Shown: positions 43,293 to 52,731, numbered from the stretch's first letter. The stretch is DNA of 64,000 bases from Aurantimonas sp. HBX-1 (GCF_021391535.1 NZ_CP090066.1:2555501-2619500), one strand, 5' to 3'. The notes: generated by a model not told the origin, from the letters alone. Numbers and translations are program-made.

Positions 43293-43799
43293 ATGCTGTT
43301 TCCGAAATCTCTGGCATTCAAGTCCCTGGCGCTGGCGCTCGCTTTGTCCTTCGCGCCGGTCACGACGTCGCTGCCGCTGTCGCCGCTGGTCGGCGTGAGT
43401 TCGGCCAAGGCCGATCCGGGCTGGAGCAAGCGGCAGTACTATCGCGGCGGCCGTCACTACCGCGGTCACCGCGGCTACTATCGCGGCGGCCGCGGCTACT
43501 ATGGCGATCGGCGCTACTATGGCGGCCGGCGGTACTGGCGCGGCCATCGCCATCACGGCGACGCGGGCGCGGCGGCGATCATCGGCGGCATCGTCGGGCT
43601 CGGCATCGGCGCGGCCATCGCCAGCCAGCCGCGCTACTACGAGCCGGCGCCGCGCTACTACCGCGCCGCACCGGTCTACGGCTCGCCGCGCCCGTGGACC
43701 CGCGAGTGGTACCGCTACTGCTCGGCGCGCTACCGGTCGTTCGATCCCGGCTCGGGCACGTTCCAGCCCTATCACGGGCCGCGCCAGCTCTGCCGCTGA
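43293..43799 (+). CDS. BA14K family protein
   Basis: The 168-aa secreted protein has a signal sequence (residues 8-40), a Tyr/Arg/Gly-rich middle (repeated YYRGGR and RGHRG units), a hydrophobic Gly-rich helix (AAAIIGGIVGLGIGAAIA) and the C-terminal BA14K domain (WYRYCSARYRSFDPGSGTF). The name comes from the Brucella 14-kDa immunoreactive protein, which has lectin-like activity; here the role is probably in the cell envelope. AGGAGG lies 7 nt before the ATG. A terminator follows directly. Confidence 0.92.
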   Translation: MLFPKSLAFKSLALALALSFAPVTTSLPLSPLVGVSSAKADPGWSKRQYYRGGRHYRGHRGYYRGGRGYYGDRRYYGGRRYWRGHRHHGDAGAAAIIGGIVGLGIGAAIASQPRYYEPAPRYYRAAPVYGSPRPWTREWYRYCSARYRSFDPGSGTFQPYHGPRQLCR

Positions 43800-43819
43800 G
43801 CTGGCAGCGCGACCATCCG

Positions 43820-43848
43820 AAAAAGGCCGGGGCGACCCGGCCTTTTTT
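43820..43848. terminator. Bidirectional terminator
   Basis: AAAAAGGCCGGG, loop GCGA, CCCGGCCTTTTTT: a GC stem with A and T runs on both sides, between the convergent BA14K and aminopeptidase genes. Confidence 0.9.
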
Positions 43849-43851
43849 GCG

Positions 43852-45684
43852 TCAGGACGTTGCCGCCAGCGGCCGCGTCGCCGCCTCGAGCCAGGCCGCG
43901 TCGTCGCCGGACAAGAGCGGCGCCAGCGCCGCCGCAACACGGGCGTGATAGGCGTCGAGCCAGGCGATCTCCTCCGGGCTCATCCGCTCCGGCGCGATCA
44001 GCCGCCGGTCGATCGGTGCCAGCGTCAGCGTCTCGAAGCCGTGCATCGGCAGATCGCCGCCCTCGATCGGCGCCGCCTTCTCGACCAGCACCAGGTTCTC
44101 GATGCGGATGCCGTACGCGCCCTCGCGATAGTAGCCGGGCTCGTTGGAGAGGATCATCCCGGCCTCCAGCACCGCCATGCCGCGCTTGGAGATCGACTGC
44201 GGCCCCTCGTGGACGGCGAGGAACGAGCCGACGCCGTGGCCGGTGCCGTGCGCATAGTCGCAGCCGGCCTTCCACAGCGCGATGCGCGCCAACGGATCGA
44301 GATCGACGCCGCGCGTACCATTCGGAAAGCGCGCCGTCGAGATCGCGATCATCCCCTTGAGCACCAGCGTGAACTTCTCCCGCATCTCGTCGGTCGGCTC
44401 GCCGATCGGCATGGTGCGGGTGATGTCGGTGGTGCCGTCCTGGTACTGCGCGCCGGAATCCAGCAGGAACAGATTGCCCGCCTCCAGTAGGCGATCGCTG
44501 TCGCGGTTGACGCGGTAGTGGACGATGGCGCCGTTCGGCCCGGCCCCGGCGATGGTGTCGAAGGAGATGTCGCGAAGCGGCTGGCCGTCGCGCTCGCCCT
44601 GTTCGGCCCGCAGCGCCTCGAGCTTCTCCGCAGCGCCGATCTCGGTGACGCTGCCCGGCGCCTGACGGTCAAGCCAGGCGAGGAAGCGCGTCACCGCCGC
44701 GCCGTCGCGGCGCTGCGCCGCCCGTGCGCCCTCGATCTCGCCGTCGTTCTTGACGGCGCGTGGCAGCCGGGCGGGATCGGCCATCTCGACCACCGTGCCG
44801 CCGGCTTCCTCGACGAGGCTCGCCAGCCGCGCCGCGGCGAGCTGCGGGTCGATGCCGATGCTCCGCCCCGCCGCCTCGCGCCGCACCGCCGCCTCGAACT
44901 GCTCCGGGGCGGCGATGTCGGCGAGCGGCGCGAGATGGTCGCGCACGGCGGCGTCGAGCTTGGCCGCGTCGACGAACAGCGTCGGCCGCCCGTCGCGCCG
45001 CAGGATCGCGAAGGCGAGCATCAGCGGCGTGTGCGGCACGTCGGAGCCGCGAATGTTGAAACTCCAGGCGATCGACGCCGGGTCGGTGAGCAGCGTCGCG
45101 TCGGCCTTGGCTTCGGCGAGCTTCTCCGCCATCGACGCCAGCTTGTCCGCCGCGGCCCGGCCGGCGAAACGCTCCGGATGCACCATCGCCGCGCCCTTCG
45201 GCGGCGCCGGGCGGTCGTTCCAGATCCGGTCGATCGGATTGGCGCGCATCGGCACGAGCGTCCCACCGGCCTTCTCCATCGCCTTCGCCAGGGTGCGGAT
45301 CTCGCCCTGGGTGTGCAGCCAGGGATCGTAGCCGATACGCTTGCCGGCAGCCGCCACCGGCAGGTACTCGGAGAGCGGCGTTTCGACCGAGGACACCGGC
45401 TCGAACAGCGACGTGTCGACCTGGGCGCGGACCTGCAGCGTGTAGCGCCCGTCGGTGACAATCATCGCCCGGTCGGCGAGGACGAGCGCCGTGCCGGCCG
45501 AGCCCGAGAAGCCGGTCAGCCACTGGAGCCGGGCGGCGGCATCGGGGATGTATTCGCCCTGGTGCTCGTCGGCCCGCGGTACGATGAAGCCGTCCAGCTC
45601 GGCCTCGGCAAGACCCGCCCGCAGCCGGCGCAGCCGCTCCGCCGATCCGCTGCCATCGCTCGTCGCATCGAAGTCCTGGAACAT
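43852..45684 (-). CDS. Xaa-Pro aminopeptidase (M24 family)
   Basis: The 610-aa protein has two creatinase-like N-terminal domains (about 10-150 and 165-310, DGFIVPRADEHQGEYIPDAAA near the start) and a C-terminal pita-bread M24 domain. The metal ligands are visible: Asp in LLDSGAQYQDGTTDITRT (two Asp), His in HGTGHGVGSFLAVHEGPQ, Glu in SNEPGYYREGAYGIRIEN and the following Glu. It releases N-terminal residues before proline. Length and order are those of the eukaryotic-type cytosolic aminopeptidase P found in many alphaproteobacteria. It converges on BA14K through the shared terminator. Confidence 0.95.
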   Translation of the reverse strand: MFQDFDATSDGSGSAERLRRLRAGLAEAELDGFIVPRADEHQGEYIPDAAARLQWLTGFSGSAGTALVLADRAMIVTDGRYTLQVRAQVDTSLFEPVSSVETPLSEYLPVAAAGKRIGYDPWLHTQGEIRTLAKAMEKAGGTLVPMRANPIDRIWNDRPAPPKGAAMVHPERFAGRAAADKLASMAEKLAEAKADATLLTDPASIAWSFNIRGSDVPHTPLMLAFAILRRDGRPTLFVDAAKLDAAVRDHLAPLADIAAPEQFEAAVRREAAGRSIGIDPQLAAARLASLVEEAGGTVVEMADPARLPRAVKNDGEIEGARAAQRRDGAAVTRFLAWLDRQAPGSVTEIGAAEKLEALRAEQGERDGQPLRDISFDTIAGAGPNGAIVHYRVNRDSDRLLEAGNLFLLDSGAQYQDGTTDITRTMPIGEPTDEMREKFTLVLKGMIAISTARFPNGTRGVDLDPLARIALWKAGCDYAHGTGHGVGSFLAVHEGPQSISKRGMAVLEAGMILSNEPGYYREGAYGIRIENLVLVEKAAPIEGGDLPMHGFETLTLAPIDRRLIAPERMSPEEIAWLDAYHARVAAALAPLLSGDDAAWLEAATRPLAATS

Positions 45685-45914
45685 TCCGTCTCGCTTTCTC
45701 GGCTGCCGCTGGATGCCGCGGCGGGACCCCGCAGCGGCAGCGCACCATAGGCGCGGACGCCATCGCGTAAAAGGTTAATGGCGTCCTAACATCCCGCCAT
45801 GCTGCATTGCAGCAGGCGGGACGGACCTATGCAGGAACGACTCTACCGGAGCGTCTCGCCAGACCGCATATTCAGTCTCGACGGGAGGCACTCGTATCCC
45901 CAAGGAGACCACCC

Positions 45915-46124
45915 ATGGCCACCACCAGTTTCACCCAGTTGTCGCTTCGCCAGTCCGGCAATTCCAAGGGCTTCATGCGCAACATGCTCGACCGCGTCAT
46001 CGAGGCGCGCGAGCGCCAGGCGCGCCGCTACATCGCCCAGCACCACTCGATCCACGGCTTCGACGATTTCGGCGCCAGCGCCCACGAATCGCTGTTCGAC
46101 GGCCAGGCGCCCGAGCGCCGCTAA
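45915..46124 (+). CDS. Small basic protein of unknown function
   Basis: The 69-aa protein begins MATTSFTQLSLRQSGNS and continues with a basic helix (FMRNMLDRVIEARERQARRYI) and a HSIHGFDDFG segment, reminiscent of small DUF1127-like proteins of Hyphomicrobiales, though the match is loose. AAGGAG lies 7 nt before the ATG at 45915, and the gene is followed by an intrinsic terminator, so coding is well supported. Its function is unknown. Confidence 0.72.
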   Translation: MATTSFTQLSLRQSGNSKGFMRNMLDRVIEARERQARRYIAQHHSIHGFDDFGASAHESLFDGQAPERR

Positions 46125-46167
46125 GGCGTCGGGCTTTCGTCCGTAAAAGCCTTCGATGACTATCTGA

Positions 46168-46194
46168 AACGCCGGCGGCTCCCGCCGGCGTTTT
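46168..46194. terminator. Bidirectional terminator
   Basis: AACGCCGGCGG, loop CTC, CCGCCGGCGTTTT between the convergent small gene and prmA. Confidence 0.85.
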
Positions 46195-46204
46195 GCGTTG
46201 GTGC

Positions 46205-47077
46205 TCAGCGCGTCAGGTGCAGCGTCACCCATTCGCCGCGCACCAGCGTCTGGCGATGGTAGAGCCCCTGGATCCGGAAGCTGGCCAGCACCCGGTCGCG
46301 CTGGCTGACCAGGATCCCCGACAGGATGACGTCGCCGCCCCGCGCCAGGTGCCGGGCGAATTCCGGCGCGAGGCGCATCAGCGGCCCGGCCAGGATGTTC
46401 GCCACGATCAGGTCGTAGGGTGCCCGGTCGGCGATGGCGCGGGCCCGGAAGCCGGTGGCCACCGCCGTCGTCACGAAGGGGGCGACATGGTTGCCGGCGA
46501 CGTTCGCCGCCGCCACCCGGACGGCGACGGGATCGATGTCGGTCGCCAGCACCGGAATGCGCGCCAGCTTGGCGATGCCGATCGCCAGCACGGCGCTGCC
46601 GGTGCCGAGGTCGAGCGCGTTGCGGGGCCGGCGGCGGGCGACGATCCGGCCGATGGCGGACAGGCAGCCGGCGGTGGTGCCGTGGTGGCCGGTGCCGAAG
46701 GCCATGCCGGCCTCGATCTCGATGGAAAGGTCGTTGGCCGCCACCTTGTCGCGGTCGTGCGCGCCGTGGACGATGAAGCGGCCGGCCCGGACGGGCTTCA
46801 GCGCGGCGAGCACGTCGGCCATCCAGTCGCGGTCCGGCAGTTCCTCCCGGCCGATTCCCTCGGCGGAATCGCGGCCGAGGGCGGCGGCGACCTCCGATGC
46901 CCTGTCCTCGCCGTCGGCGACCTCGAGATAGGCCGAGACCTCGAAGCGCTCGGCGGCCTCGTCGACCTCGGACATCGCCACCGGCGCGCCCTCGTCCTCG
47001 AAGGCGGCGTCCAGCGCAGAGTAGAGCCGCTCGGCCTCGGCCTTGCCGGCGACAAGATGGTAGCGGACCTGCGCCAT
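46205..47077 (-). CDS. prmA: Ribosomal protein L11 methyltransferase
   Basis: The 290-aa protein has an N-terminal substrate domain (about 1-85) and a SAM-dependent methyltransferase domain with FGTGHHGTTAGCL, LDLGTGSAVLAIGIAK and the DLIVANILAGPL motif typical of PrmA, which methylates ribosomal protein L11. Its ATG (47077) overlaps the stop of the antiporter gene by one base (TGATG), so the two are translationally coupled. The length is normal for alphaproteobacterial PrmA. Confidence 0.94.
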   Translation of the reverse strand: MAQVRYHLVAGKAEAERLYSALDAAFEDEGAPVAMSEVDEAAERFEVSAYLEVADGEDRASEVAAALGRDSAEGIGREELPDRDWMADVLAALKPVRAGRFIVHGAHDRDKVAANDLSIEIEAGMAFGTGHHGTTAGCLSAIGRIVARRRPRNALDLGTGSAVLAIGIAKLARIPVLATDIDPVAVRVAAANVAGNHVAPFVTTAVATGFRARAIADRAPYDLIVANILAGPLMRLAPEFARHLARGGDVILSGILVSQRDRVLASFRIQGLYHRQTLVRGEWVTLHLTR

Positions 47078-48969
47078 CAGCCGGCGACCTCCCCGGGTTT
47101 CACCGCCTCTTCGGTCTGGCGGGCCTTGTCGGCCCGCGTCTGGCGATCCGTCGTCGTCGCCTTGACGATCTTTTCCTGCTCGCGATCGGCGCGCCGCGGG
47201 CCGAAGGAGATGATCGTGTCGCCCTCGCCGGGCGTGCCCGAGCCCTCGCCGGCGGCAAACACCAATACGCCCGATGCCCGGATCCACAGCATCACATGGG
47301 TGCCCTCGGCGCGGGTCTCGACGAAGCGCTCATATCCGAACTCGTCGGTCAGCCGCGTCGCCTGGAAGTTCCAGCCATCCACCATGAGGTCGCGCAGCTC
47401 GGCGAAATCCTTGGCCGGCTTGAACAGCGGCTGGCCGCCGATGGTGAAGTTCATCGCCCGTCGGTCGGACTCGGCGAGCTTGCCGATCTGGAACACGTCG
47501 GAGCGGCCCATCTCCGGCCCGAAGTCGGTGCAGACCAGCGCGTTGTAGGCGTCGTTGTCGGTCGCCGCGAGCAGGTAGTCGAAGCGCGAGAGATTGAGGT
47601 TGTGGTGCGCCGCTTCCGACAGCACTTCGCCGTACCAGGCCTCGATCTCGGCGAGCCGCGCCTGCGAGATGCGCGACCAGTTGGCGTCGGCGATCAGCAC
47701 CGGCACGTCCTGCGCCTTCAGGCGGCGGGCCAGCGCGATGGTGAAGCGCGACGCGCCGACGATCAGCACGCCCGGCCGGTCCGCCGAGCGCAGGTCCAGG
47801 AGGCGCGACAACGGCCCGAGCGTGAAGCCGTGCAGCAGGATGGTCACCGCGACGACGGCGAAGACATAGGCGATCATCCGGTCGCCATCGACGACGCCGA
47901 GATCGGCGAGGGTCGAGCCGAACAGGCCGGCCACCGCCGTCGCCACGATGCCGCGCGGCGCGATCCAGCCCACCAGCACCCGCTCGCGCCAGGAAAGTCC
48001 GGCGCCGATCGTCGCCACGAAGACCGCCAGCGGGCGGATCACGAACAGCACCGCGGCCAGGAATCCGAGCACGCGCCATTCGAGGCTGGCGATGATCTCC
48101 GGCTGCAGCGACGCGGTGAGGATGATGAACAGGCCGGAGACGAGCAGGATGGTGATCGTCTCCTTGAACCGGCGCAGTTCGGAGAGGCTGGCGATCCGGG
48201 CATTCGCCATGGTGATGCCCATCACCGTCACCGTCAGCAGGCCGCCCTCCTCCAGCACCAGGTTGGTCAGCGAGTTCATGCCCACCACGGCGGCGAGCAG
48301 GATCGGCGCCTTGAGATATTCCGGCGCCTCGCCGCGCGCGAACATCCAGGCGAGGAAGCGGCCGGCAGCGATGCCCCCCGGGATCGCGATCACCAGGGCG
48401 AACAGGACGGTGAAGACCAGGTTCTCGGCCTGGTGGCCGGTGTGGAGGACCAGATAGACCTCGAAGGCGATCACCGCGAACAGCGCGCCGATCGGGTCGT
48501 TGACGATCGCCTCCCAGCGCAGGATCGAGGCCGGCCGGTTCTTCAGCTTGGCGTGCCGCAGCAGCGGCATGATCACCGTCGGTCCGGTGATCACCAGCAG
48601 GCCGCCGAGGATGATCGCCGTCGGCCAGCTCAGCTCGCCGATGAAATGCGCCGCCAGCGCGGTCAGCAGCCAGATCGTCGGCCCCGCCAGCGTGACGATG
48701 CGGCGTACCGCCGTCGACGTCTCGCGAATCTCGCGGAAGTTCAGCGTCAGCCCGCCCTCGAACAGGATGATCGCCACCGCCGTCGAGACCAGCGGGGTGT
48801 AGAGCTCGCCGAAGTCGGCGCGCGGATTCATGAAGCCGGTCAGCGGTCCGAATACCAGCCCGACCGCCAGCAGCAGCACGATGGCCGGAATCTGCAGGCG
48901 CCAGGCGATCCATTGCGCGGTGATTCCGGCAACGCCGATGATCGCGAGCTGTAGGGCTAGATCGTGCAT
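47077..48969 (-). CDS. CPA-family cation:proton antiporter with TrkA-N (RCK) domain
   Basis: The 630-aa protein has about 12 membrane helices of Na+/H+ exchanger type (for example VGLVFGPLTGF, TVIMPLLRHAKLKNRPASIL, NDPIGALFAVIAFEVYL) followed by an RCK/TrkA-N domain (GVLIVGASRFTIALARRLKAQ, DYLLAATDNDAYNALVCT) that binds nucleotides and gates transport, and a further C-terminal segment. It resembles KefB/NhaP-like K+ or Na+ efflux systems. ATG at 48969 begins just before the first helix; a TTG at 48996 is possible. Its stop overlaps prmA. Confidence 0.92.
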   Translation of the reverse strand: MHDLALQLAIIGVAGITAQWIAWRLQIPAIVLLLAVGLVFGPLTGFMNPRADFGELYTPLVSTAVAIILFEGGLTLNFREIRETSTAVRRIVTLAGPTIWLLTALAAHFIGELSWPTAIILGGLLVITGPTVIMPLLRHAKLKNRPASILRWEAIVNDPIGALFAVIAFEVYLVLHTGHQAENLVFTVLFALVIAIPGGIAAGRFLAWMFARGEAPEYLKAPILLAAVVGMNSLTNLVLEEGGLLTVTVMGITMANARIASLSELRRFKETITILLVSGLFIILTASLQPEIIASLEWRVLGFLAAVLFVIRPLAVFVATIGAGLSWRERVLVGWIAPRGIVATAVAGLFGSTLADLGVVDGDRMIAYVFAVVAVTILLHGFTLGPLSRLLDLRSADRPGVLIVGASRFTIALARRLKAQDVPVLIADANWSRISQARLAEIEAWYGEVLSEAAHHNLNLSRFDYLLAATDNDAYNALVCTDFGPEMGRSDVFQIGKLAESDRRAMNFTIGGQPLFKPAKDFAELRDLMVDGWNFQATRLTDEFGYERFVETRAEGTHVMLWIRASGVLVFAAGEGSGTPGEGDTIISFGPRRADREQEKIVKATTTDRQTRADKARQTEEAVKPGEVAG

Positions 48970-49113
48970 GAAAAGTGGTTCCGGGAGCCGAAGCAAGGCG
49001 GCGGTGCCGACCCGGCACCCCGCATTCCATCCAGCTCGAATTCAGATGACGCGTCGAAACTAGCTCGGCCGGTCCGCGTGGGAAGGGGCCCGCCGGGATC
49101 CGGCGCCCAGGGC

Positions 49114-49713
49114 TCAGACGCCGGTGAGCCGTTCCAGCTTGGCCTTCGCCGTTTCCGGGTCTTCGCCATAGGCGAGCGTGCCGGCCAGCGCGCCGTCGGC
49201 ATCGAGCAGGAAGGTCGTCGCGGTGTGGTCCATCGTGTAGTCCGCCCCCTCGCCCACCTTGCGCGAATAGACCCCCCAGCCCTTCAGCATCGCCGCGACA
49301 TTCTCGGGAGAGCCGGTGAGCGCGGTGATGTCCGGCGAGACCGCCGCGACGTAGTCCTTCATGACCGGCGGCGTGTCGCGCTCCGGATCGACGGTGACGA
49401 ACACCACCTTCAGCTCACCGCCTTCGGCGGCGATCTGCTTCTGGTAGCCGGAGAGCTCGTAGAGCGTCGTGGGGCAGACATCCGGACAGTGGGTGAAGCC
49501 GAAGAACACCGCGGCCGGCGTGCCGCGGAGGTCCGCCTCGGTGACCGGCGCGCCGTTCTGGTCGACGAGCTGGAAGGACGAGCCGTAGGGACCCTCGCCG
49601 GCTGTCGGAGACCCCGAGCCGGTCGAGGCGATGAAGAAGACCGCGGCCATGACGCCGGCGATCAGCGCCGCCATCGCCCAGAGGCCGGTGCGGATCATGG
49701 TGGTCGTGTTCAT
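49114..49713 (-). CDS. SCO1/SenC family copper chaperone
   Basis: The 199-aa protein has an N-terminal membrane anchor (residues 10-30) and a thioredoxin-like SCO domain with the copper-binding CPDVCP motif (Cys76, Cys80) and the His in YTMDHTATTFLL near residue 165. SCO proteins deliver copper to the CuA site of cytochrome c oxidase; no oxidase genes are adjacent here. The ATG at 49713 gives a typical length. Confidence 0.94.
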   Translation of the reverse strand: MNTTTMIRTGLWAMAALIAGVMAAVFFIASTGSGSPTAGEGPYGSSFQLVDQNGAPVTEADLRGTPAAVFFGFTHCPDVCPTTLYELSGYQKQIAAEGGELKVVFVTVDPERDTPPVMKDYVAAVSPDITALTGSPENVAAMLKGWGVYSRKVGEGADYTMDHTATTFLLDADGALAGTLAYGEDPETAKAKLERLTGV

Positions 49714-49844
49714 GCTGTCGCCGGACCCCGCCGCTGCGGCACCCGCTCCCTGTCTGTCGATGGCTGCGGGTGGGCGATATCACAGCCCGCGGCGGAAACG
49801 CGATGGCCGATCGCCGCGCGCCGCTCACGAATGCGCGCGCGGCC

Positions 49845-50003
49845 TCAGAAGCAGGTCATCCAGCCGGCCTGCAGCAGCCCGACGAAGATCTGCTCGCCAT
49901 GGCGCGCCCAGCCGAGCGTCGCGACCGCCGAAAGAAGCGCAAGCCCCGCGGCGAGGCCGCCGAGCGCGAGCGTCATGGTCCTGGGGCGGGCGGACGGTGT
50001 CAT
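49845..50003 (-). CDS. Small single-span membrane protein of unknown function
   Basis: The 52-aa product has one hydrophobic segment (LALGGLAAGLALLSAVATLGW) and ends HGEQIFVGLLQAGWMTCF. I recall similar short alphaproteobacterial proteins with a W..HG..IF......CF ending, but cannot verify the family. The ATG at 50003 is preferred to an earlier start. Coding is plausible; the function is unknown. Confidence 0.55.
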   Translation of the reverse strand: MTPSARPRTMTLALGGLAAGLALLSAVATLGWARHGEQIFVGLLQAGWMTCF

Positions 50004-50056
50004 GCGCCGAATATAGCGGCTGCGGGCGGCGGTTGCCAGCATGCCGGCGGCGCCCG

Positions 50057-51280
50057 TCAGCTCGGGCGGTCGACGAGAAGGAAATACACCAGCGCCGCCG
50101 CCGGCATGGCGATGCCGATCAGGCAGACGCCCTGCCAGCCGAAGGTCTCCAGCACCGGGCTGGTCAGCGCCGAGCCGAGCGCCCCGCCGAGGAAGAACGT
50201 CGTCATGTAGACGGCGTTGAGCCGGCTGCGGATCGTGTCGTCGAGCTGGTAGATCTCCCGCTGGCCGAGAACCAGGTTGGCCTGCACGCCGAGGTCGATC
50301 AGGATGCCGGCGGCGACCAGGGCGGCGAGCGAGGTCTCGCCGAACAGCGCCAGCACGAAGGCCAGCACCGCGATGCCGATGGCAACCGCGGTGCCGACGC
50401 GGGTATGCCCGCGATCGGCGAGCCGGCCGGCGACCGGTGCGGCGAACACGCCGAGCACCCCGGCGAGGGCGAACAGCGCCACCCCGCCCGGGCTGAAGCC
50501 GTAGGGCTCGCGCAGCAGCAGGATCGGCGTCGCCGTCCAGAACAGCGAGAAGGCCGCGAACATCGCGGCGTGATAGAGCGCCCGGCGCCGCAGCACCGGC
50601 TGGCTGACGAAGAGCCGGCCGAGCGAGGCGATCAGCGCGCCGTAACCGCGCGTCCCCTCCGGCCGGCGCTCGGGCAGGAGCAGCAGCGCGGCGAGGCCGA
50701 GCGCCGCGATCACGCCGGCCGACAGGCCGAAGACGCCGCGCCAGCCGACGAATTCAGCGAGGAAGCTCGACAGTGGCCGGGCGAGCAGGATGCCGAGCAG
50801 GAGCCCGCTCATCACGTTGCCGACGACGGCGCCGCGCTCTTCGGCCGGCGCCAGGTTGGCGGCGAGCGGCACGATCATCTGCGCCGCGGTCGAGGTGACG
50901 CCGACGGCCAGCATCGCGGTGAACAGCAGCGCCAGGTTCGGCGCGAAGGCGAGGCCCGCCAGCGCCACGACATTGGCCGCCATGGTGGCGAGGATCAGCC
51001 GGCGGTTCTCGAGCACGTCGCCGAGCGGCACCAGCAGCACCAGCCCGACCGCGTAGCCGATCTGCGCCAGCGTCACGAGGGAACTCTCGGCGCTGATCGG
51101 AAGACCGGTATCGGCGCCGATCAGCGCGACCAGCGGCTGGGCATAATAGAGATTGGCCGCAAGCGCGCCGGAGGCGGCGGCGAACAGGATGGTCAGCACC
51201 GTGCCGAGGCCGCGCCGGCCGGCGGCATCCTCGGCAGCCATCGTCGCAACGGCGGCATCGGCAGGGCGGGTCTGGCGCAT
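50057..51280 (-). CDS. MFS drug/metabolite transporter
   Basis: The 407-aa protein has about 12 hydrophobic segments and the major-facilitator motif region LVPLGDVLENRRLIL after helix 2. It begins with a hydrophilic 30-residue N-terminus. It resembles proton-driven efflux transporters of the DHA1 type; the substrate is unknown. It is divergent from the MoxR gene with 162 bp between starts. Confidence 0.9.
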   Translation of the reverse strand: MRQTRPADAAVATMAAEDAAGRRGLGTVLTILFAAASGALAANLYYAQPLVALIGADTGLPISAESSLVTLAQIGYAVGLVLLVPLGDVLENRRLILATMAANVVALAGLAFAPNLALLFTAMLAVGVTSTAAQMIVPLAANLAPAEERGAVVGNVMSGLLLGILLARPLSSFLAEFVGWRGVFGLSAGVIAALGLAALLLLPERRPEGTRGYGALIASLGRLFVSQPVLRRRALYHAAMFAAFSLFWTATPILLLREPYGFSPGGVALFALAGVLGVFAAPVAGRLADRGHTRVGTAVAIGIAVLAFVLALFGETSLAALVAAGILIDLGVQANLVLGQREIYQLDDTIRSRLNAVYMTTFFLGGALGSALTSPVLETFGWQGVCLIGIAMPAAALVYFLLVDRPS

Positions 51281-51442
51281 TTCGGGATCCCAACAGCGCG
51301 GCCGGCCCGCGCAACGCCTCGCCAGATAGCGTCAAGCCCGCCGCCGACCAAGTGCTGCAGTGCAAACAGCGCGTCCACCGACCGGCTTGCATCGCCCGGC
51401 GCGACACCTATGGTTGCCGCGATGCCCGAAGGAACCACACGC

Positions 51443-52282
51443 ATGCGCTTCACCGGAACCGAGAGCTACGTCGCCGGCAAGGATTTGATGGTGGCGGTCA
51501 ACGCCGCGATCACGCTGGAGCGCCCGCTCCTCGTCAAGGGCGAGCCCGGCACCGGCAAGACCGAGCTTGCCTTCCAGATCGCCGCGGCGCTGGGGCTGCG
51601 GCTGATCCAGTGGACGGTGAAGTCGACCACCAAGGCGGCGCAGGGCCTCTACGAATACGACGCGGTGTCGCGGCTGCGCGACAGCCAGCTGGGCGACGCG
51701 CGGGTCAACGACATCCGCAACTACATCCGCCCCGGCAAGCTCTGGGAGGCCTTCGCCTCGGAGGAGCGCGTGGTCCTGTTGATCGACGAGATCGACAAGG
51801 CCGACATCGAGTTCCCCAACGACCTCCTGCAGGAGCTCGACCGCATGGAGTTCGACGTCTACGAGACCGACGAGACGATCCGCGCGAAGCACCGGCCGAT
51901 CGTCGTGATCACCTCGAACAACGAGAAGGAGCTGCCGGACGCGTTCCTGCGCCGCTGCTTCTTCCACTACATCCAGTTTCCCGATCCCGAGACGCTGGCG
52001 CGCATCGTCGACGTCCACCATCCCGGCATCAAGCAGGACCTCGTCCGCGCCGCCCTCACCCAGTTCTACGAGATCCGCGAGCAGCCGGGCGTCAAGAAGA
52101 AGCCGTCGACCTCCGAGGCGCTGGACTGGATCCGGCTGCTGGTCGCCGAGGACATCGACGCCAAGGATCTGCGCGAGAGCCCGACCAAGGCCCTGCCGAA
52201 GCTCGCCGGGGCGCTGCTGAAAAACGAGCAGGACGTGCATCTCTTCGAGCGCCTGGCGTTCCTGGCAAGGGGTCGGGGATGA
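51443..52282 (+). CDS. MoxR-family AAA+ ATPase
   Basis: The 279-aa ATPase has Walker A GEPGTGKT (residues 33-40), Walker B LLIDEIDKAD and sensor VVITSNNEKELPDAFLRRC, the pattern of MoxR chaperones that remodel or insert metal into partner proteins. MoxR genes usually sit next to a von Willebrand factor A (CoxE-like) gene; none is here, and the next gene is a GNAT acetyltransferase. The ATG at 51443 has GAAGGA upstream; an ATG at 51422 adds seven residues and has no site. Confidence 0.93.
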   Translation: MRFTGTESYVAGKDLMVAVNAAITLERPLLVKGEPGTGKTELAFQIAAALGLRLIQWTVKSTTKAAQGLYEYDAVSRLRDSQLGDARVNDIRNYIRPGKLWEAFASEERVVLLIDEIDKADIEFPNDLLQELDRMEFDVYETDETIRAKHRPIVVITSNNEKELPDAFLRRCFFHYIQFPDPETLARIVDVHHPGIKQDLVRAALTQFYEIREQPGVKKKPSTSEALDWIRLLVAEDIDAKDLRESPTKALPKLAGALLKNEQDVHLFERLAFLARGRG

Positions 52283-52731
52283 GTGCCGGCGTGGTGATCC
52301 GCCCCCTAGCCGCCACCGACGAAGCCGAATGGCGCCGGCTGTGGACGGCCTATCTCGACTTCTACGAGGCGAGCGTCCCCGAGGAAGTCTACGCCACCAG
52401 CTTCGCGCGGATGCTGTCGGACGAGCCGAACGAATTTCGCGGCCTGATCGCCGAGGTCGACGGCCGGGCGGTGGGGCTTGCCCACTACCTCTTCCACCGC
52501 CACGGCTGGCGGATCGAGAACGTCTGCTACCTGCAGGACCTCTACGCCGACCCGGACGTGCGCGGCACCGGCGTCGGCCGGGCGCTGATCGAGGCGGTCT
52601 ATGCCGCGGCCGATGAAGCGGGCTGCCCCAGCGTCTACTGGATGACGCAGGACTTCAATCATACGGCGCGCCAGCTCTACGACCGGATCGGCGAGAAGAC
52701 GCCGTTCATCAAGTACCAGCGCCAGCGCTGA
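52279..52731 (+). CDS. GNAT family N-acetyltransferase
   Basis: The 150-aa protein has the GNAT core: VIRPLAATDEAEWRRLW at the start, the acetyl-CoA site LYADPDVRGTGVGRALIEAV, and VYWMTQDFNHTARQLYDRIG at the end. The acceptor is unknown. Its ATG overlaps the MoxR stop by 4 nt, so the two are coupled. Confidence 0.92.
   Translation: MSAGVVIRPLAATDEAEWRRLWTAYLDFYEASVPEEVYATSFARMLSDEPNEFRGLIAEVDGRAVGLAHYLFHRHGWRIENVCYLQDLYADPDVRGTGVGRALIEAVYAAADEAGCPSVYWMTQDFNHTARQLYDRIGEKTPFIKYQRQR

Noticed and set aside
49631..52282. 883-aa open frame ending in the MoxR domain
   Set aside because: The first 600 residues are His/Arg/Gln-rich antisense sequence opposite the SCO, MFS and intergenic regions; only the last 279 residues match a family.
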